A stretch of 64,000 bases of DNA from JAWKWA01 sp041397765 (GCA_041397765.1 JAWKWA010000009.1:127314-191313); one strand, 5' to 3'; numbered from the stretch's first letter, positions 48,696 through 57,650 are shown. The notes: generated by a model not told the origin, from the sequence alone. A program made the numbers and translations.

Positions 48696-49846
48696 GCCGC
48701 CGCCAGGAAGCGCTCGGCCACCCAGGCATGGAAGCGGTGCGTACAGGTATCCATGACGGGCGAAAACTTGCCGCCGTCGAAACCGGGGGCGCTGCGGCCC
48801 CTCTGCATGCCCTCGACCACGCCGATATCCTCGACGAAGATCGATTTCCACATGGCGGCGTTCCTCTCGCGCATCGCGGCGAAGTCGGGCCCGGTCATCG
48901 CCTCGGAGGCATAGTAGATCTCGATGCGCTCCAGCGAGCGGTCGTGGGCGAGCGGCTCGACGATGATGGCGAAGCAATGATCGTTCTGGAAGCCGAAGAG
49001 GACGTTGGGGAAGAAGGAGGGATACTCCGCCCCCTTGTCCCACTTCGCCGCGAGGCCGGGAAAGCGCGCAAAACGCTCGCCGTTCGGGCCGAAGCCCGGC
49101 GTGTAGGCGAGGGTGCCTTGGCCGGCGAAGCTGGTCTCGACGACGTTGTAGTGGTCTTCGAGGCGCGAATAGCTGTTGAGGCCGGGATGCACCCAGGGCA
49201 GGTGATAGCTCTCCAGATAATTCTCGACGGCGAGCTTCCAGTTGGTCCGGACCTCGAGGGTAAAGGAGCTGTCGGGGCCGCCATGATGGAGCCTTGCGGT
49301 TGCGAACTCGCCGGCCCGCGCCACCAGATCGGCGGCATGCTGCTCGAAGGGTGCCGCATCGCCCGAGATGTTGACGAAGACCACATCCATGAAGACGTGG
49401 CTCCTCACCTCAAAGAGGCCGAGGCGGTCGCGGTCGACATCGGCATGGGTGTTGTGGCCGGCGCCGCCGACATGGGGCGTGGCGCGCAGGGCACCGTCGA
49501 GCTCGTAGCACCAGGCATGATAGGGGCAGCGGATCACCCCCTTCAGCCGGGTCGGCTGGTCGACCAGCACCATGCCGCGGTGCCGGCAGACATTCTGGAA
49601 GACGTGCAGCGCGCCGGTCCGGTCGCGCACCATGAGGAGCGGGATGCCGTAGAGACTGACCGGGCGTGCGTCGCCGGGCTCGGGCACGTCCTTGCCAAAG
49701 CCGATCGCCGCCCAGCCGGGCACGAACAGGCGCCGCTTCTCCTCCTCGAACACGGCCGGATCGGTGTAGAAGGCGTTCGGCAGCCCATGCGCGGCGTTGA
49801 CGGGACCGACCACGCGGCCAAGCTCTGCGAAATCCTCGGGCTTCAT
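48692..49846 (-). CDS. Rieske [2Fe-2S] oxygenase, large subunit (second)
   Basis: The 384-aa protein has a Rieske centre with Cys87-x-His89 and Cys107-x2-His110 (NVCRHRG and RCPYHAW) and a catalytic domain with NWKLAVENYLESYHLPWVHP carrying the iron His ligands. It is close in style to choline monooxygenase, GbcA and related quaternary amine demethylases, which would suit osmolyte catabolism; the substrate is not proven. A coupled 93-aa gene follows. It is divergent, with a 521-bp gap, from a Crp/Fnr gene. Confidence 0.87.
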   Translation of the reverse strand: MKPEDFAELGRVVGPVNAAHGLPNAFYTDPAVFEEEKRRLFVPGWAAIGFGKDVPEPGDARPVSLYGIPLLMVRDRTGALHVFQNVCRHRGMVLVDQPTRLKGVIRCPYHAWCYELDGALRATPHVGGAGHNTHADVDRDRLGLFEVRSHVFMDVVFVNISGDAAPFEQHAADLVARAGEFATARLHHGGPDSSFTLEVRTNWKLAVENYLESYHLPWVHPGLNSYSRLEDHYNVVETSFAGQGTLAYTPGFGPNGERFARFPGLAAKWDKGAEYPSFFPNVLFGFQNDHCFAIIVEPLAHDRSLERIEIYYASEAMTGPDFAAMRERNAAMWKSIFVEDIGVVEGMQRGRSAPGFDGGKFSPVMDTCTHRFHAWVAERFLAAA

Positions 49847-50367
49847 GGGCTTCTCCGGCTAGAGCATGCACGAGTGGGGTGGAGTGACAGCGACCGGGTC
49901 GAGGACGGTCGAACGGCTTCGAACAGGCATCCAAGTCCAGGGCCGCGCCATACGCTCTGGCGCTCGCATTCGACCGCTCCGGCTAGCCGAAGGTGGAGCC
50001 GACTGCAATCGCAGAAATTCTCACCCCCCCGTTGCGGCGGGCGCCTAGGGAAGCGAATTTGACACTTCAGTCCCGGATGCTGCGAAGTGCGTTCTCAAGT
50101 GTCAAATTCAAAAACTCCACTAGAATCATAAGCCGTCGCCCGCGGGATGCGTGCAAGGCATGGCATTCGCGCTCGCCGCCCCCATATTCCGATATGCGAC
50201 CCCTCTCTCACGGGTTCTGAAACGGGATGCAGATGTCGGAATCGAACCACTAAGGTCCTGCCGGCCGATCGAATGGCGCGACGGAACTTGCGTTACACGC
50301 CCGCGTCTGGACGCGGACGGCGGGTGGTGGTTCTATCCGCCAGCCGCCTGCTCACCGGATAGACAAG
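49847..50367. other. Divergent spacer with dispersed repeat copy B
   Basis: No gene is supported in these 521 bases between the Rieske gene start and the Crp/Fnr gene start. About 200 of them are repeat copy B (50052-50250). Confidence 0.5.
50052..50250. repeat. Dispersed two-hairpin repeat, copy B
   Basis: Hairpin one has the same 13-bp arms as copy A (50055-50067 and 50097-50109) and nearly the same loop. The right arm of the second hairpin and its preceding ctctcacgggttctgaaacggga also match, but an extra stretch of about 40 bases lies between the hairpins here, and the second stem's left arm is degraded (attccgatatgc). So copy B is a diverged or interrupted form. Confidence 0.8.
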
Positions 50368-51069
50368 ATGACGAAGCCCAACGACATCCTCGCCCAGCTC
50401 GGCCGGACGGCGCTGTTCGGACCGGTGCCGGAGGCCGATCGCGCCCGGGTCGCGCGCGAGATGCGCAGCATCGTCTTCGACCGCGGCAAGCGCATCTTCT
50501 CGCGCGGCGAGGCGGGGGGCGACGTCTATCTCGTGATCAGCGGCCGGGTCCGCCTCTCGGTCTATTCGGGCGAGGGCAAGGAGTTCGCCTTCCTCAACGC
50601 GGGACCGGGCGAGATCTTCGGCGAGATCGCCGCGCTCGACGGCGGCTGCCGCACGACCGATGCGCGCGCGCTCGCCCGCGTCGAGGCGATGGTGCTGCCG
50701 CGCGCGGCCCTGCAGCGGCTGATCGAGACTGTGCCCTCGATCGCGGTGGCGGCCATCGCATTCCTGTGCACGCGTCTCAGGGCGACCAATGAGACGGTGG
50801 AGGCGGTGGCGCTGCACCGCCTCGAGGTGCGCATCGCGCGGTTCCTGATGTCGGCGATCAAGCTGCGCGGCGCGCCGCCCGAGAGCGGCACCATCACCTT
50901 CGACATCGGCATCTCGCAGACCGAGATCGCGCTGCTCATCGGCGCGAGCCGGCCGAAGGTCAATCTGGCGCTGCAGGCGCTCGAGACCGAGGGGGCGATC
51001 AAGCGCGACGGCAACGTCTTCACCTGCGACATCGCCAAGCTGGCCGAGATCGCCGATCTCGACGGGTGA
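50368..51069 (+). CDS. Crp/Fnr-family transcriptional regulator
   Basis: The 233-aa protein has a cyclic-nucleotide-binding-like beta-roll (about 10-130, with GEAGGDVYLVISGRVRLSVY and GPGEIFGEIAALDGG) and a C-terminal winged helix (about 150-225, DIGISQTEIALLIGASRPKV as the helix-turn-helix). The GEIFGEIAALDGG part resembles the cAMP pocket, but the Arg-Thr contact pair (RTTD) is slightly displaced, so the ligand is uncertain. No Fnr-type cysteine cluster is present. It lies between a Rieske gene and the LLM/ALDH cluster. Confidence 0.88.
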   Translation: MTKPNDILAQLGRTALFGPVPEADRARVAREMRSIVFDRGKRIFSRGEAGGDVYLVISGRVRLSVYSGEGKEFAFLNAGPGEIFGEIAALDGGCRTTDARALARVEAMVLPRAALQRLIETVPSIAVAAIAFLCTRLRATNETVEAVALHRLEVRIARFLMSAIKLRGAPPESGTITFDIGISQTEIALLIGASRPKVNLALQALETEGAIKRDGNVFTCDIAKLAEIADLDG

Positions 51070-51276
51070 GGACGAGGGGCTTCCGGGCGTCTCGGGGCTC
51101 GTCGCCGGCTCCCGCCTGGATGCCGACTCCTCGTGCCTTGCCACCGGCCGCACCCGCGAGCGACCATGGCCGACCGCGGATCGCCGCCTCGCTCCGCACC
51201 ATCGGGGTCGGCAGGTGCGGGGCGGGGCGGGCGCAACGACGAGACGGCCGCAGCCGGGGACGGGCGAGCGGGTCGG

Positions 51277-52311
51277 TCAGGCGAAGGCCGGGATGACCTC
51301 CTTGCAGAACAGCTCCAGCGAGCGCTTCTGCTCCTTCAGGCCGAGGCCGAGGCTGGCGTAATAGACGAACTCGTCGACGCCGATCTGCTCATAGGTCTTC
51401 AGCTTGGCGATCACCTCGTCGGGCGTGCCGAACATCAGGTTCTCGGACAGCATTTTCGGGTCGTACTCGGCGCGGTTGCCGAGTTCGGCGAGCGGGATCT
51501 CCTTGGGGAAGCCGAGCTTCACGTCGCCGAGATTCTTGAAGAGGTTCTCGAACTGCGAGAGCTGGCGCTGCGCGGCCCGCACCGGCACCATCCAGTCGTC
51601 CTTGCGATCGTAAAGGGCGGTGTGGCGCATCATCGCCATGATCGGGCGGCGGGCGCCCGGATTGGCCTTCATCGCATCCTCGAGCCGCTGCATGTAGGTC
51701 TGCGCCTCGTCCATGCCGCGCGTCAGCGGCCAGGAAAGGATGTGGCAGCCGTTCTTGACCGCATAGTCGTAGGTGATCGGGGCGCGGGCGGCGACCCAGA
51801 CCGGCACCTCCTTCTGGATGGGCTTGGGCACCGAGGTCGAGACCGGGAACGACCAGAACTCGCCCTTGTGCTCGTAGTCGCCCTGCCAGAGGGCGCGCAC
51901 GGCCGGCAGCATCTCCTGCATGTAGCGCCAGCCCTCGGTCTGCTTCAGGCCCGGGGCCATACGGTCGAACTCGCGCTGATAGGCGCCGGAGCCGATGCCG
52001 AAATCGAGCCTTCCGCCCGAGATCAGGTCGACGAAGGCCGCCTCTCCGGCGATCTTGATCGGGTGCCAGTAGGGTGCGACGGCGACGGCAGTGCCGAGGC
52101 GGATGCGGTCGGTGTGCTCGGCCCACCAGGTGAGGATCGAGAAGGGATTGGGGGCGATCGTCATCTCGAGCGCATGGTGCTCGGCGGCCCAGACGATGTT
52201 GAATCCGCCCCGGTCGGCCATCTGCACCATCTCGAGCGTATGGCGGGCGACCTCGCGCATGTCGAGCGCGGTGTCCATGCGCTCCATGTTGATCGCAAGC
52301 TGGAATTTCAT
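51277..52311 (-). CDS. LLM-class flavin-dependent oxygenase
   Basis: The 344-aa protein is a bacterial-luciferase-like barrel with VWAAEHHALEMTIAPNPF, IRLGTAVAVAPYWHPIKIAG, GRLDFGIGSGAYQREFDRM and a late TPDEVIAKLKTYEQIGVDEF. Such enzymes use reduced FMN and oxygen to hydroxylate or open substrates; the family includes the pyrimidine-ring-opening RutA, but also many others. It reads toward the Crp/Fnr gene and has a 234-bp gap from the aldehyde dehydrogenase on the same strand. GGGAGAAA precedes the ATG at 52311. Confidence 0.9.
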   Translation of the reverse strand: MKFQLAINMERMDTALDMREVARHTLEMVQMADRGGFNIVWAAEHHALEMTIAPNPFSILTWWAEHTDRIRLGTAVAVAPYWHPIKIAGEAAFVDLISGGRLDFGIGSGAYQREFDRMAPGLKQTEGWRYMQEMLPAVRALWQGDYEHKGEFWSFPVSTSVPKPIQKEVPVWVAARAPITYDYAVKNGCHILSWPLTRGMDEAQTYMQRLEDAMKANPGARRPIMAMMRHTALYDRKDDWMVPVRAAQRQLSQFENLFKNLGDVKLGFPKEIPLAELGNRAEYDPKMLSENLMFGTPDEVIAKLKTYEQIGVDEFVYYASLGLGLKEQKRSLELFCKEVIPAFA

Positions 52312-52545
52312 GAGCGTTTCTCCCAAGGGCTCACGGGGCCCGAAGCCAATCTGACGGCTTTGGCGGCGGCGTCTTTCGGAAATCCGCCGCTCTGGAAGAA
52401 ATTTCGACATCGGCGGGCGGCTGCGACGCCGCCGCGCAGAGCGGCGATCCCAGCCGACGCCCATCCACTGCAGCGGCCGCCCGCTTGCGATGCCAGGAGG
52501 GTCACGGCGGGCCGCATGCGCGCGGGAACCCGCCGCCTCGAGAGA

Positions 52546-54027
52546 TCAGCGCATGACGAAGGGATTGGCCATGGCAATGTCGGAGGTGTTGACCCAGACG
52601 GTCTTCGGCCGCGTGTAGTCGTACATCGCCTGAAAGCCGCTCTCGCGGCCGTAGCCCGAGCCCTTGACGCCACCGAACTCGGCGATCGGCGAGACGACGC
52701 GGTAGGTGTTGATCCAGACGATGCCGGCACGGATCGCCTTCGCCATGCGCATCTGGCGGGCGCCGTTGCGGGTGAAGACGCCGGCGGCCAGGCCGTGCCG
52801 CGTGTCGTTGGCGAGGCGGATCGCCTCCTCCTCGGTGCGGAAGCGCTGGACGGCGAGGACCGGGCCGAACAGCTCGGTGTCGACGATCCTGAGGTCCTGG
52901 CGCGGGCATTCGAGGATGGTCGGCTCGAAATAGTTGCCGGCAAGGCCCGCCGGCCGCTTGCCGCCGCACAGGACCCTGGCGCCCTCGCCAACCGCATGGG
53001 CGATCTCGCGCTCGATATTGTGGAGCTGGCCCGTCGTGCAGAGCGGGCCCATCTGGGTCTCCTCGGCGAGCGGATCGCCGATACGGATCTGGCCGGCCAG
53101 CGCCGTCATGCGCGAGAGGAACTCGTCGGCGATCGTCTCGTGCAGATAGAGCCGCGAGCCGGCGACGCAGCTCTGGCCGGTCGCGCCGAAAATGCCGGCG
53201 ATCGAGCCGTTGACCGCGCTCTCGATGTCGGCGTCCTCGAAGACGACGAAGGGCGACTTGCCGCCGAGCTCGAGCGAGACCTCGGCGAAATTCTCGGCCG
53301 AGTTGATGAGCACGTGGCGCGCCGCATTGGGCCCGCCGGTGAAGGAGATGCGGGCGACCAGGGGATGCGAGGAGAGGGTGCGGCCGCACGGATCGCCATG
53401 GCCGGTGACGATGTTGACGACACCTTTGGGAAAGCCGGCCGCCTCGAACAGCTCGCCGAACTCCAGCATGGCGGCGGAGGCATGTTCCGAGGCCTTCAGC
53501 ACGACCGTGTTGCCGGCGGCGAGCGCCGGGCCGATCTTGACCGCGACGAGGAAGAGCTGCGAATTCCACGGCACGACCGCGGCAACGACGCCGAGGGGCT
53601 CGCGGCGCGTGAAGACGAAGAGGTCCGGCTTGTCGATGGGCAGCGTCTCGCCACCGATCTTGTCGGCGCAGCCGGCATAGAAGTGGAAGAACTCGGCGAT
53701 GTATTTCGCCTGCCAGCGGGTCTCCTTCAGCATCTTGCCGGTGTCGATCGATTCGGTACGTCCCAGCGCCTCGGAGCGCTCGGCGAGGAGGTCGCCGAGC
53801 CGGCGCAGGCAGCGGCCGCGCGCGGAGGGCACCATCTCGGCCCAGGGACCGGACGTGAAGGCGCGGTCGGCGGCCTTCACCGCCCTGTCGACATCGGCGG
53901 CGGTCGCCTCGGGGACGCGGGCCCAGACCTCGCCGGTCGCTGGATTGACGCTGTCGAAGGTGCGGCCGTCGGATGCGCCCACCCATTCGCCGTCGATGAG
54001 CATGCGGTAGGTCTTGACGTCGCCCAT
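52546..54027 (-). CDS. Aldehyde dehydrogenase (NAD(P)+)
   Basis: The 493-aa enzyme has the catalytic Cys in GATGQSCVAGSRLYLH, the general-base Glu in SLELGGKSPFVVFED, and VVPWNSQLFLVAVKIGPALA. It oxidises an aldehyde to a carboxylic acid with NAD(P)+. The exact aldehyde is not readable. It is divergent from the RidA gene with a 142-bp shared promoter region, and most likely works with the cluster on both sides. Full family length. Confidence 0.92.
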   Translation of the reverse strand: MGDVKTYRMLIDGEWVGASDGRTFDSVNPATGEVWARVPEATAADVDRAVKAADRAFTSGPWAEMVPSARGRCLRRLGDLLAERSEALGRTESIDTGKMLKETRWQAKYIAEFFHFYAGCADKIGGETLPIDKPDLFVFTRREPLGVVAAVVPWNSQLFLVAVKIGPALAAGNTVVLKASEHASAAMLEFGELFEAAGFPKGVVNIVTGHGDPCGRTLSSHPLVARISFTGGPNAARHVLINSAENFAEVSLELGGKSPFVVFEDADIESAVNGSIAGIFGATGQSCVAGSRLYLHETIADEFLSRMTALAGQIRIGDPLAEETQMGPLCTTGQLHNIEREIAHAVGEGARVLCGGKRPAGLAGNYFEPTILECPRQDLRIVDTELFGPVLAVQRFRTEEEAIRLANDTRHGLAAGVFTRNGARQMRMAKAIRAGIVWINTYRVVSPIAEFGGVKGSGYGRESGFQAMYDYTRPKTVWVNTSDIAMANPFVMR

Positions 54028-54169
54028 GGTGGTGTCCTCCTGCTGCCGGGTCGCCGACTATAGTGATCGTGCCCAGCGCGGCACGCTTCGTTTTTTCGCC
54101 GAAGGCCGGCGAAAAATAAGCGCAGGTCCGGCGCAGGTGATGGCACGCAGCAGAAGGAGGGAGGCGTCC

Positions 54170-54565
54170 ATGGCGAAAAAGCAGGTCATCGGTGAGCCGC
54201 TCGTGATCGGCGGACGCAGGCTTTCCCTGTCACGCGCGATCAGGGCCGGCGATTTCGTGATGCTGACCGGCCAGGTGCCGATGAAGGACGGCCGCGTCAT
54301 GACCGAGGGCAGCATCGAGGAGCAGACCCGCGCCGTGCTCGACGACATCACCGCCACGCTGGCGCTTGCCGGCTGCACGCGCGAGGACGTGGTGAAGGCC
54401 ATGGTGTGGCTGACCGACCGGGCCGATTTCCCCGGCTTCAATGCCGTCTATGGCGACTATTTCCCCGATGACCCGCCGGCGCGCTCGGCGGTCGTCAGCG
54501 ATCTGCTCGTCGACGTCAAGGTCGAGGTCGAGGTGATGGCCTACAAGCCGCTCGGGAAGGACTGA
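54170..54565 (+). CDS. RidA/YjgF-family protein
   Basis: The 131-aa protein has the RidA fold with LSRAIRAGDFVMLTGQVPM, EQTRAVLDDITATLALAG and VYGDYFPDDPPARSAVVSDL. The Arg in PPARSAV is the one needed to bind carboxylate substrates in imine/enamine deaminases. RidA members hydrolyse reactive enamines or 2-aminoacrylate; RutC is the member in pyrimidine breakdown. The ATG at 54170 follows AAGGAGGGAG. It starts the plus-strand arm of the cluster, four bases before the next gene. Confidence 0.9.
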   Translation: MAKKQVIGEPLVIGGRRLSLSRAIRAGDFVMLTGQVPMKDGRVMTEGSIEEQTRAVLDDITATLALAGCTREDVVKAMVWLTDRADFPGFNAVYGDYFPDDPPARSAVVSDLLVDVKVEVEVMAYKPLGKD

Positions 54566-54568
54566 GCG

Positions 54569-55375
54569 ATGGCGAGAAGCCCGAAGGGCACGGCCTACGA
54601 GATGCACGGGCCGGCCGGCGCCCCGGTGGTGGCACTGGTGCACGGCCTCGGCCTCAACCGCGCGACCTGGCAGTGGCTGGTACCGGTGCTCGCCGACCGC
54701 TTCCTTGTGCTCAGCTACGATCTCCTCGGCCACGGCGAGAGTGCGGCACCGCCGCCCGAGCCGGGGCTTGCCACGCTTGGCGCGCAGCTCATCGGGCTCA
54801 TGGACCATCTCGGCATCGGGAAAGCGGCGGTCGTCGGCTTCTCGCTCGGGGGCATGGTGGCGCGGCGGATCGCGATCGACCATCCCGCCCGCGTCACCGC
54901 GCTCGGCATCCTCCATTCGCCGCACGCCCGCACGCCCGAGGCGCAGGCGGCGATCGTCAAGCGGGTCGATCAGGCGCGCGCCGAGGGGCCGAGGGCCACC
55001 GTCGAGGCGGCGCTCGTGCGCTGGTTCACGGACGGCTATCGCGCCACGCATCCGCAGATGATGGATCTCGTCCGCGGCTGGGTGCTGGCGAACGATCCGG
55101 CCATCTATCCCGCGCTCTATCGCATTCTCGCCGAGGGCGTCGCGGAGATCGTCGCGCCCGATCCGCCGATCGCCTGTCCGGCCTTCGTCGTCACCGGCGA
55201 CGAGGACTACGGCAACGGCCCGGAGATGAGCCGGGCGATCGCCGGCGAGATCGAAGGCTCGGAGCTCGTGATCCTGCCGGGGCTGCGTCACATGGCGCTC
55301 GCGGAGGCGCCGGACGCCGTCAACCGGCCGCTCGCCGCCTTCCTCGACCGCGTCCTCCTCGGACGCGCGTCATGA
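54569..55375 (+). CDS. Alpha/beta-fold hydrolase (RutD-like family)
   Basis: The 268-aa hydrolase has the oxyanion HGLG, nucleophile Ser in VVGFSLGGMVARRIA, an acid in VVTGDEDYGNGP and the catalytic His in LPGLRHMALAEAP. Substrate could be an ester, amide or aminoacrylate-type adduct. It starts four bases after RidA and its stop overlaps the next gene's ATG (55372), so the arm is one operon. RidA plus this hydrolase resembles rutC-rutD. Confidence 0.88.
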   Translation: MARSPKGTAYEMHGPAGAPVVALVHGLGLNRATWQWLVPVLADRFLVLSYDLLGHGESAAPPPEPGLATLGAQLIGLMDHLGIGKAAVVGFSLGGMVARRIAIDHPARVTALGILHSPHARTPEAQAAIVKRVDQARAEGPRATVEAALVRWFTDGYRATHPQMMDLVRGWVLANDPAIYPALYRILAEGVAEIVAPDPPIACPAFVVTGDEDYGNGPEMSRAIAGEIEGSELVILPGLRHMALAEAPDAVNRPLAAFLDRVLLGRAS

Positions 55376-57189
55376 CCGGCATCCTCCATGGTGTCCGCGT
55401 GCTCGACCTGACGCGCATGCTGTCGGGGCCCTACGCCACCATGATGCTCGCCGATCATGGCGCCGAGGTCGTCAAGATCGAGGATAGGGCCGGCGATACG
55501 AGCCGGGCCAACGGTCCCTTCCGCGACGACGATCAAGGGCACGACTGGGCGGGCTATTTCGTCAGTCTCAACCGCTCCAAGAAGAGCATCGCGCTCGACC
55601 TGAAGACGGAGGCGGACAAGGCCGACTTCCGCGCCCTCGTCGCCGTCGCCGACGTCGTCGTCGAGAATTTCCGGCCGGGTGTCATGGAGCGGCTCGGCCT
55701 TTCCTACGAGAGCCTCGCCCAAATCAATCCGCGTCTCGTCTATGCGGCGGTGCGCGGCTTCGGCGATCCGCGCTCGGGGGCGAGCCCCTATGCCGACTGG
55801 CCGTCCTATGACGTGGTGGCGCAGGCCATGGGCGGCCTCATGGGGCTGACCGGCCCCGATGCCGATACGCCGATGAAGGTCGGGCCCGGCGTCGGCGACG
55901 TCTTCACCGGGCTCATGCTGGCCTTCGGCATCGTCGCGGCGCTGCGCTCGGCGGAGGCGACGGGCCGGGGTCAATTCGTCGACGTCGCCATGTACGACGC
56001 GGTGATCTCGCTGTGCGAGCGGGCCATCTACCAGCACGATTTCGACGGCTCCGTCCCCGGGCCCGAAGGCAACGGCCATCCGCTGCTCGCCCCCTTCGGC
56101 ATCTTTCCGGCAAAGGACGGGCATGTGGCGCTCGGCATCGTCGACGACACCTTCTGGCGGACGCTGACGGCGGCGATGGGGGAGCGGGAGCTTGGAGCCG
56201 ATCCGCGGCTCGCCAACCGGGCCGGGCGGCGGGCGAACCGTGGCGAGGTCAATGCCCGGGTCTCGGCCTGGACCGCGACACTGACCAAGGCCGAGCTGTC
56301 GAGGCTGCTCGGCGGCCGGGTGCCGTTCGGGCCGGTCAATACCGTCGCCGACATCTATGCCGACCCCCATGTCGCCGCTCGCGGCATGATCGCGACCGTG
56401 CCCCATGCCGAGCCCGGCCGGCGGCCGTGGCGGGTCGCCGCCAATCCGTTGCGCTTCTCGGCCAATCCGGCGCCGACACCGGCGCCGCCACCGCGCATCG
56501 GCGCGGACCGGGCACTGATCGAGGAATGGACGGAACGAGATACGGGCCGCGAGGATGCCTCGACGCGCCCCTTGAAGGAGGAGCCCATGCTGCCGGAACT
56601 GCGCAAGATCGTGACCTATGACGAGGACATCGTCCAGGATGGCGGGCGGGCGGTCGAGCCGGTGCTGCGCGTCATCGGCGTCGCCGCCGTCGTCAAGAAT
56701 CCCTGGCACGGCCGGGGCTTCGTCGAAGATCTCAATCCCGAGATCCGGCGCATGGCGCCGGTGCTAGGCAAGCTGCTGACCGACCGGCTGATCGCGCTCG
56801 CCGGCTCGGGCGACGCCATCGAGGCCTATGGCAAGGCGTCGATCTGCGGTACGGACTGCGAGCTCGAGCACGGCTCGGCGCTCATCCACACGCTGCATTA
56901 CGGCAATTTCTATCGCGAGGCGGTGGGCGCCAAGACCTATCTGGGCTTCACCAATACGCGCGGTCCGGCCGGCACCCAGATCCAGGTGCCGCTGATGGAC
57001 AAGCACGACGGCGGCCGGCGCTCGCATTATCTGACGGTGCAGTTCGTCATCCCCGATGCACCCGGTCACGACGAGCTCGTCGTCGCGCTCGGCGCCTCGA
57101 CCCGCGGCCGGCCGCATCACCGCATCGGCGACCGCTACTCCGACCTCGCCCAGATCGGACGGGACGTCGACAATCCGGCGGGCGTTTGA
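55372..57189 (+). CDS. CaiB/BaiF-type CoA-transferase fused in frame to an amino acid synthesis (AA_synth) domain
   Basis: The 605-aa reading frame holds two full-length proteins. Residues 1 to about 395 are a family III CoA-transferase (VLDLTRMLSGPYATMMLADH, VVENFRPGVMERLGL, VDVAMYDAVISLCERA), which moves CoA between acids. From Met406 (ATG 56587) there is an AA_synth (DUF1185-type) domain of 200 residues, MLPELRKIVTYDEDIVQDGG ... YSDLAQIGRDVDNPAGV, of unknown role. The second part has its own strong Shine-Dalgarno and could be a separate gene whose upstream stop was lost by a one-base change: tga occurs at 56573 in another frame. True fusion or sequence error are both open. Confidence 0.85.
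   Translation: MTGILHGVRVLDLTRMLSGPYATMMLADHGAEVVKIEDRAGDTSRANGPFRDDDQGHDWAGYFVSLNRSKKSIALDLKTEADKADFRALVAVADVVVENFRPGVMERLGLSYESLAQINPRLVYAAVRGFGDPRSGASPYADWPSYDVVAQAMGGLMGLTGPDADTPMKVGPGVGDVFTGLMLAFGIVAALRSAEATGRGQFVDVAMYDAVISLCERAIYQHDFDGSVPGPEGNGHPLLAPFGIFPAKDGHVALGIVDDTFWRTLTAAMGERELGADPRLANRAGRRANRGEVNARVSAWTATLTKAELSRLLGGRVPFGPVNTVADIYADPHVAARGMIATVPHAEPGRRPWRVAANPLRFSANPAPTPAPPPRIGADRALIEEWTERDTGREDASTRPLKEEPMLPELRKIVTYDEDIVQDGGRAVEPVLRVIGVAAVVKNPWHGRGFVEDLNPEIRRMAPVLGKLLTDRLIALAGSGDAIEAYGKASICGTDCELEHGSALIHTLHYGNFYREAVGAKTYLGFTNTRGPAGTQIQVPLMDKHDGGRRSHYLTVQFVIPDAPGHDELVVALGASTRGRPHHRIGDRYSDLAQIGRDVDNPAGV
56575..56589 (+). promoter_or_regulatory. Internal ribosome-binding site and start for AA_synth domain
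   Basis: AAGGAGGAG at 56575-56583 lies three bases before the ATG at 56587, which opens the AA_synth domain at its usual family start. This is the best Shine-Dalgarno in the area and suggests independent translation of the second domain, whether or not the two are fused. Confidence 0.65.
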
Positions 57190-57301
57190 GATCGGCGAGA
57201 CGGGGCCGGCCGCCTCCAAGGTGGCCGGCCGCTCCCGTCGGGTCCGAAGATGCCCGGCATCGTGTCTCGATGCAGATGAAAAGGGCCCGGTGAAACCGCG
57301 A

Positions 57302-57511
57302 TCAGGTCAGCACGATGGCGAGGATCGCCAGGATCACCAGCACGTGGAGGGCAAAGAGGAACATGCCGCGGACGAAGCCGCGAAAGGTCCGCAATCGCTC
57401 GGCATCCAGACTCTCGGCCTTTGTGGTCCACGATCGCCACGGCACCGCTCCGGCGAGATCGAAGGCCCTCCTCCTGCTCGGGCACCGACCCGTCGGCGAG
57501 TGTTGTTCCAT
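57302..57511 (-). CDS. Small aa3-type cytochrome c oxidase subunit IV-like protein
   Basis: The C-terminal 40 residues, AERLRTFRGFVRGMFLFALH and then VLVILAILAIVLT, match the short single-helix pattern of bacterial aa3 oxidase subunit IV (TFxGF, then one hydrophobic helix). The remaining 30 N-terminal residues are not typical, and no strong ribosome-binding site was seen before the ATG at 57511, so the start is uncertain. No other oxidase genes are nearby. Confidence 0.5.
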   Translation of the reverse strand: MEQHSPTGRCPSRRRAFDLAGAVPWRSWTTKAESLDAERLRTFRGFVRGMFLFALHVLVILAILAIVLT

Positions 57512-57650
57512 CGAGGCCGAAACCGGTGCCGCGCGGCGGTCGCGTCGCCAGCGCCTGCGGGGCCAACGCAAACCGACCCGGACGAGGTCCGGGCCGGGCG
57601 ATGGATGAGCCGCAATCGAGGGCGCGGGCGCGCTCGCGTAGTCTTCGGCC

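Noticed and set aside
51277..57189. Annotation as a true rut (pyrimidine) operon
   Set aside because: Genes for RutB, RutE and RutF types are absent, and an aldehyde dehydrogenase, CoA-transferase and AA_synth domain are added. Only three families overlap.
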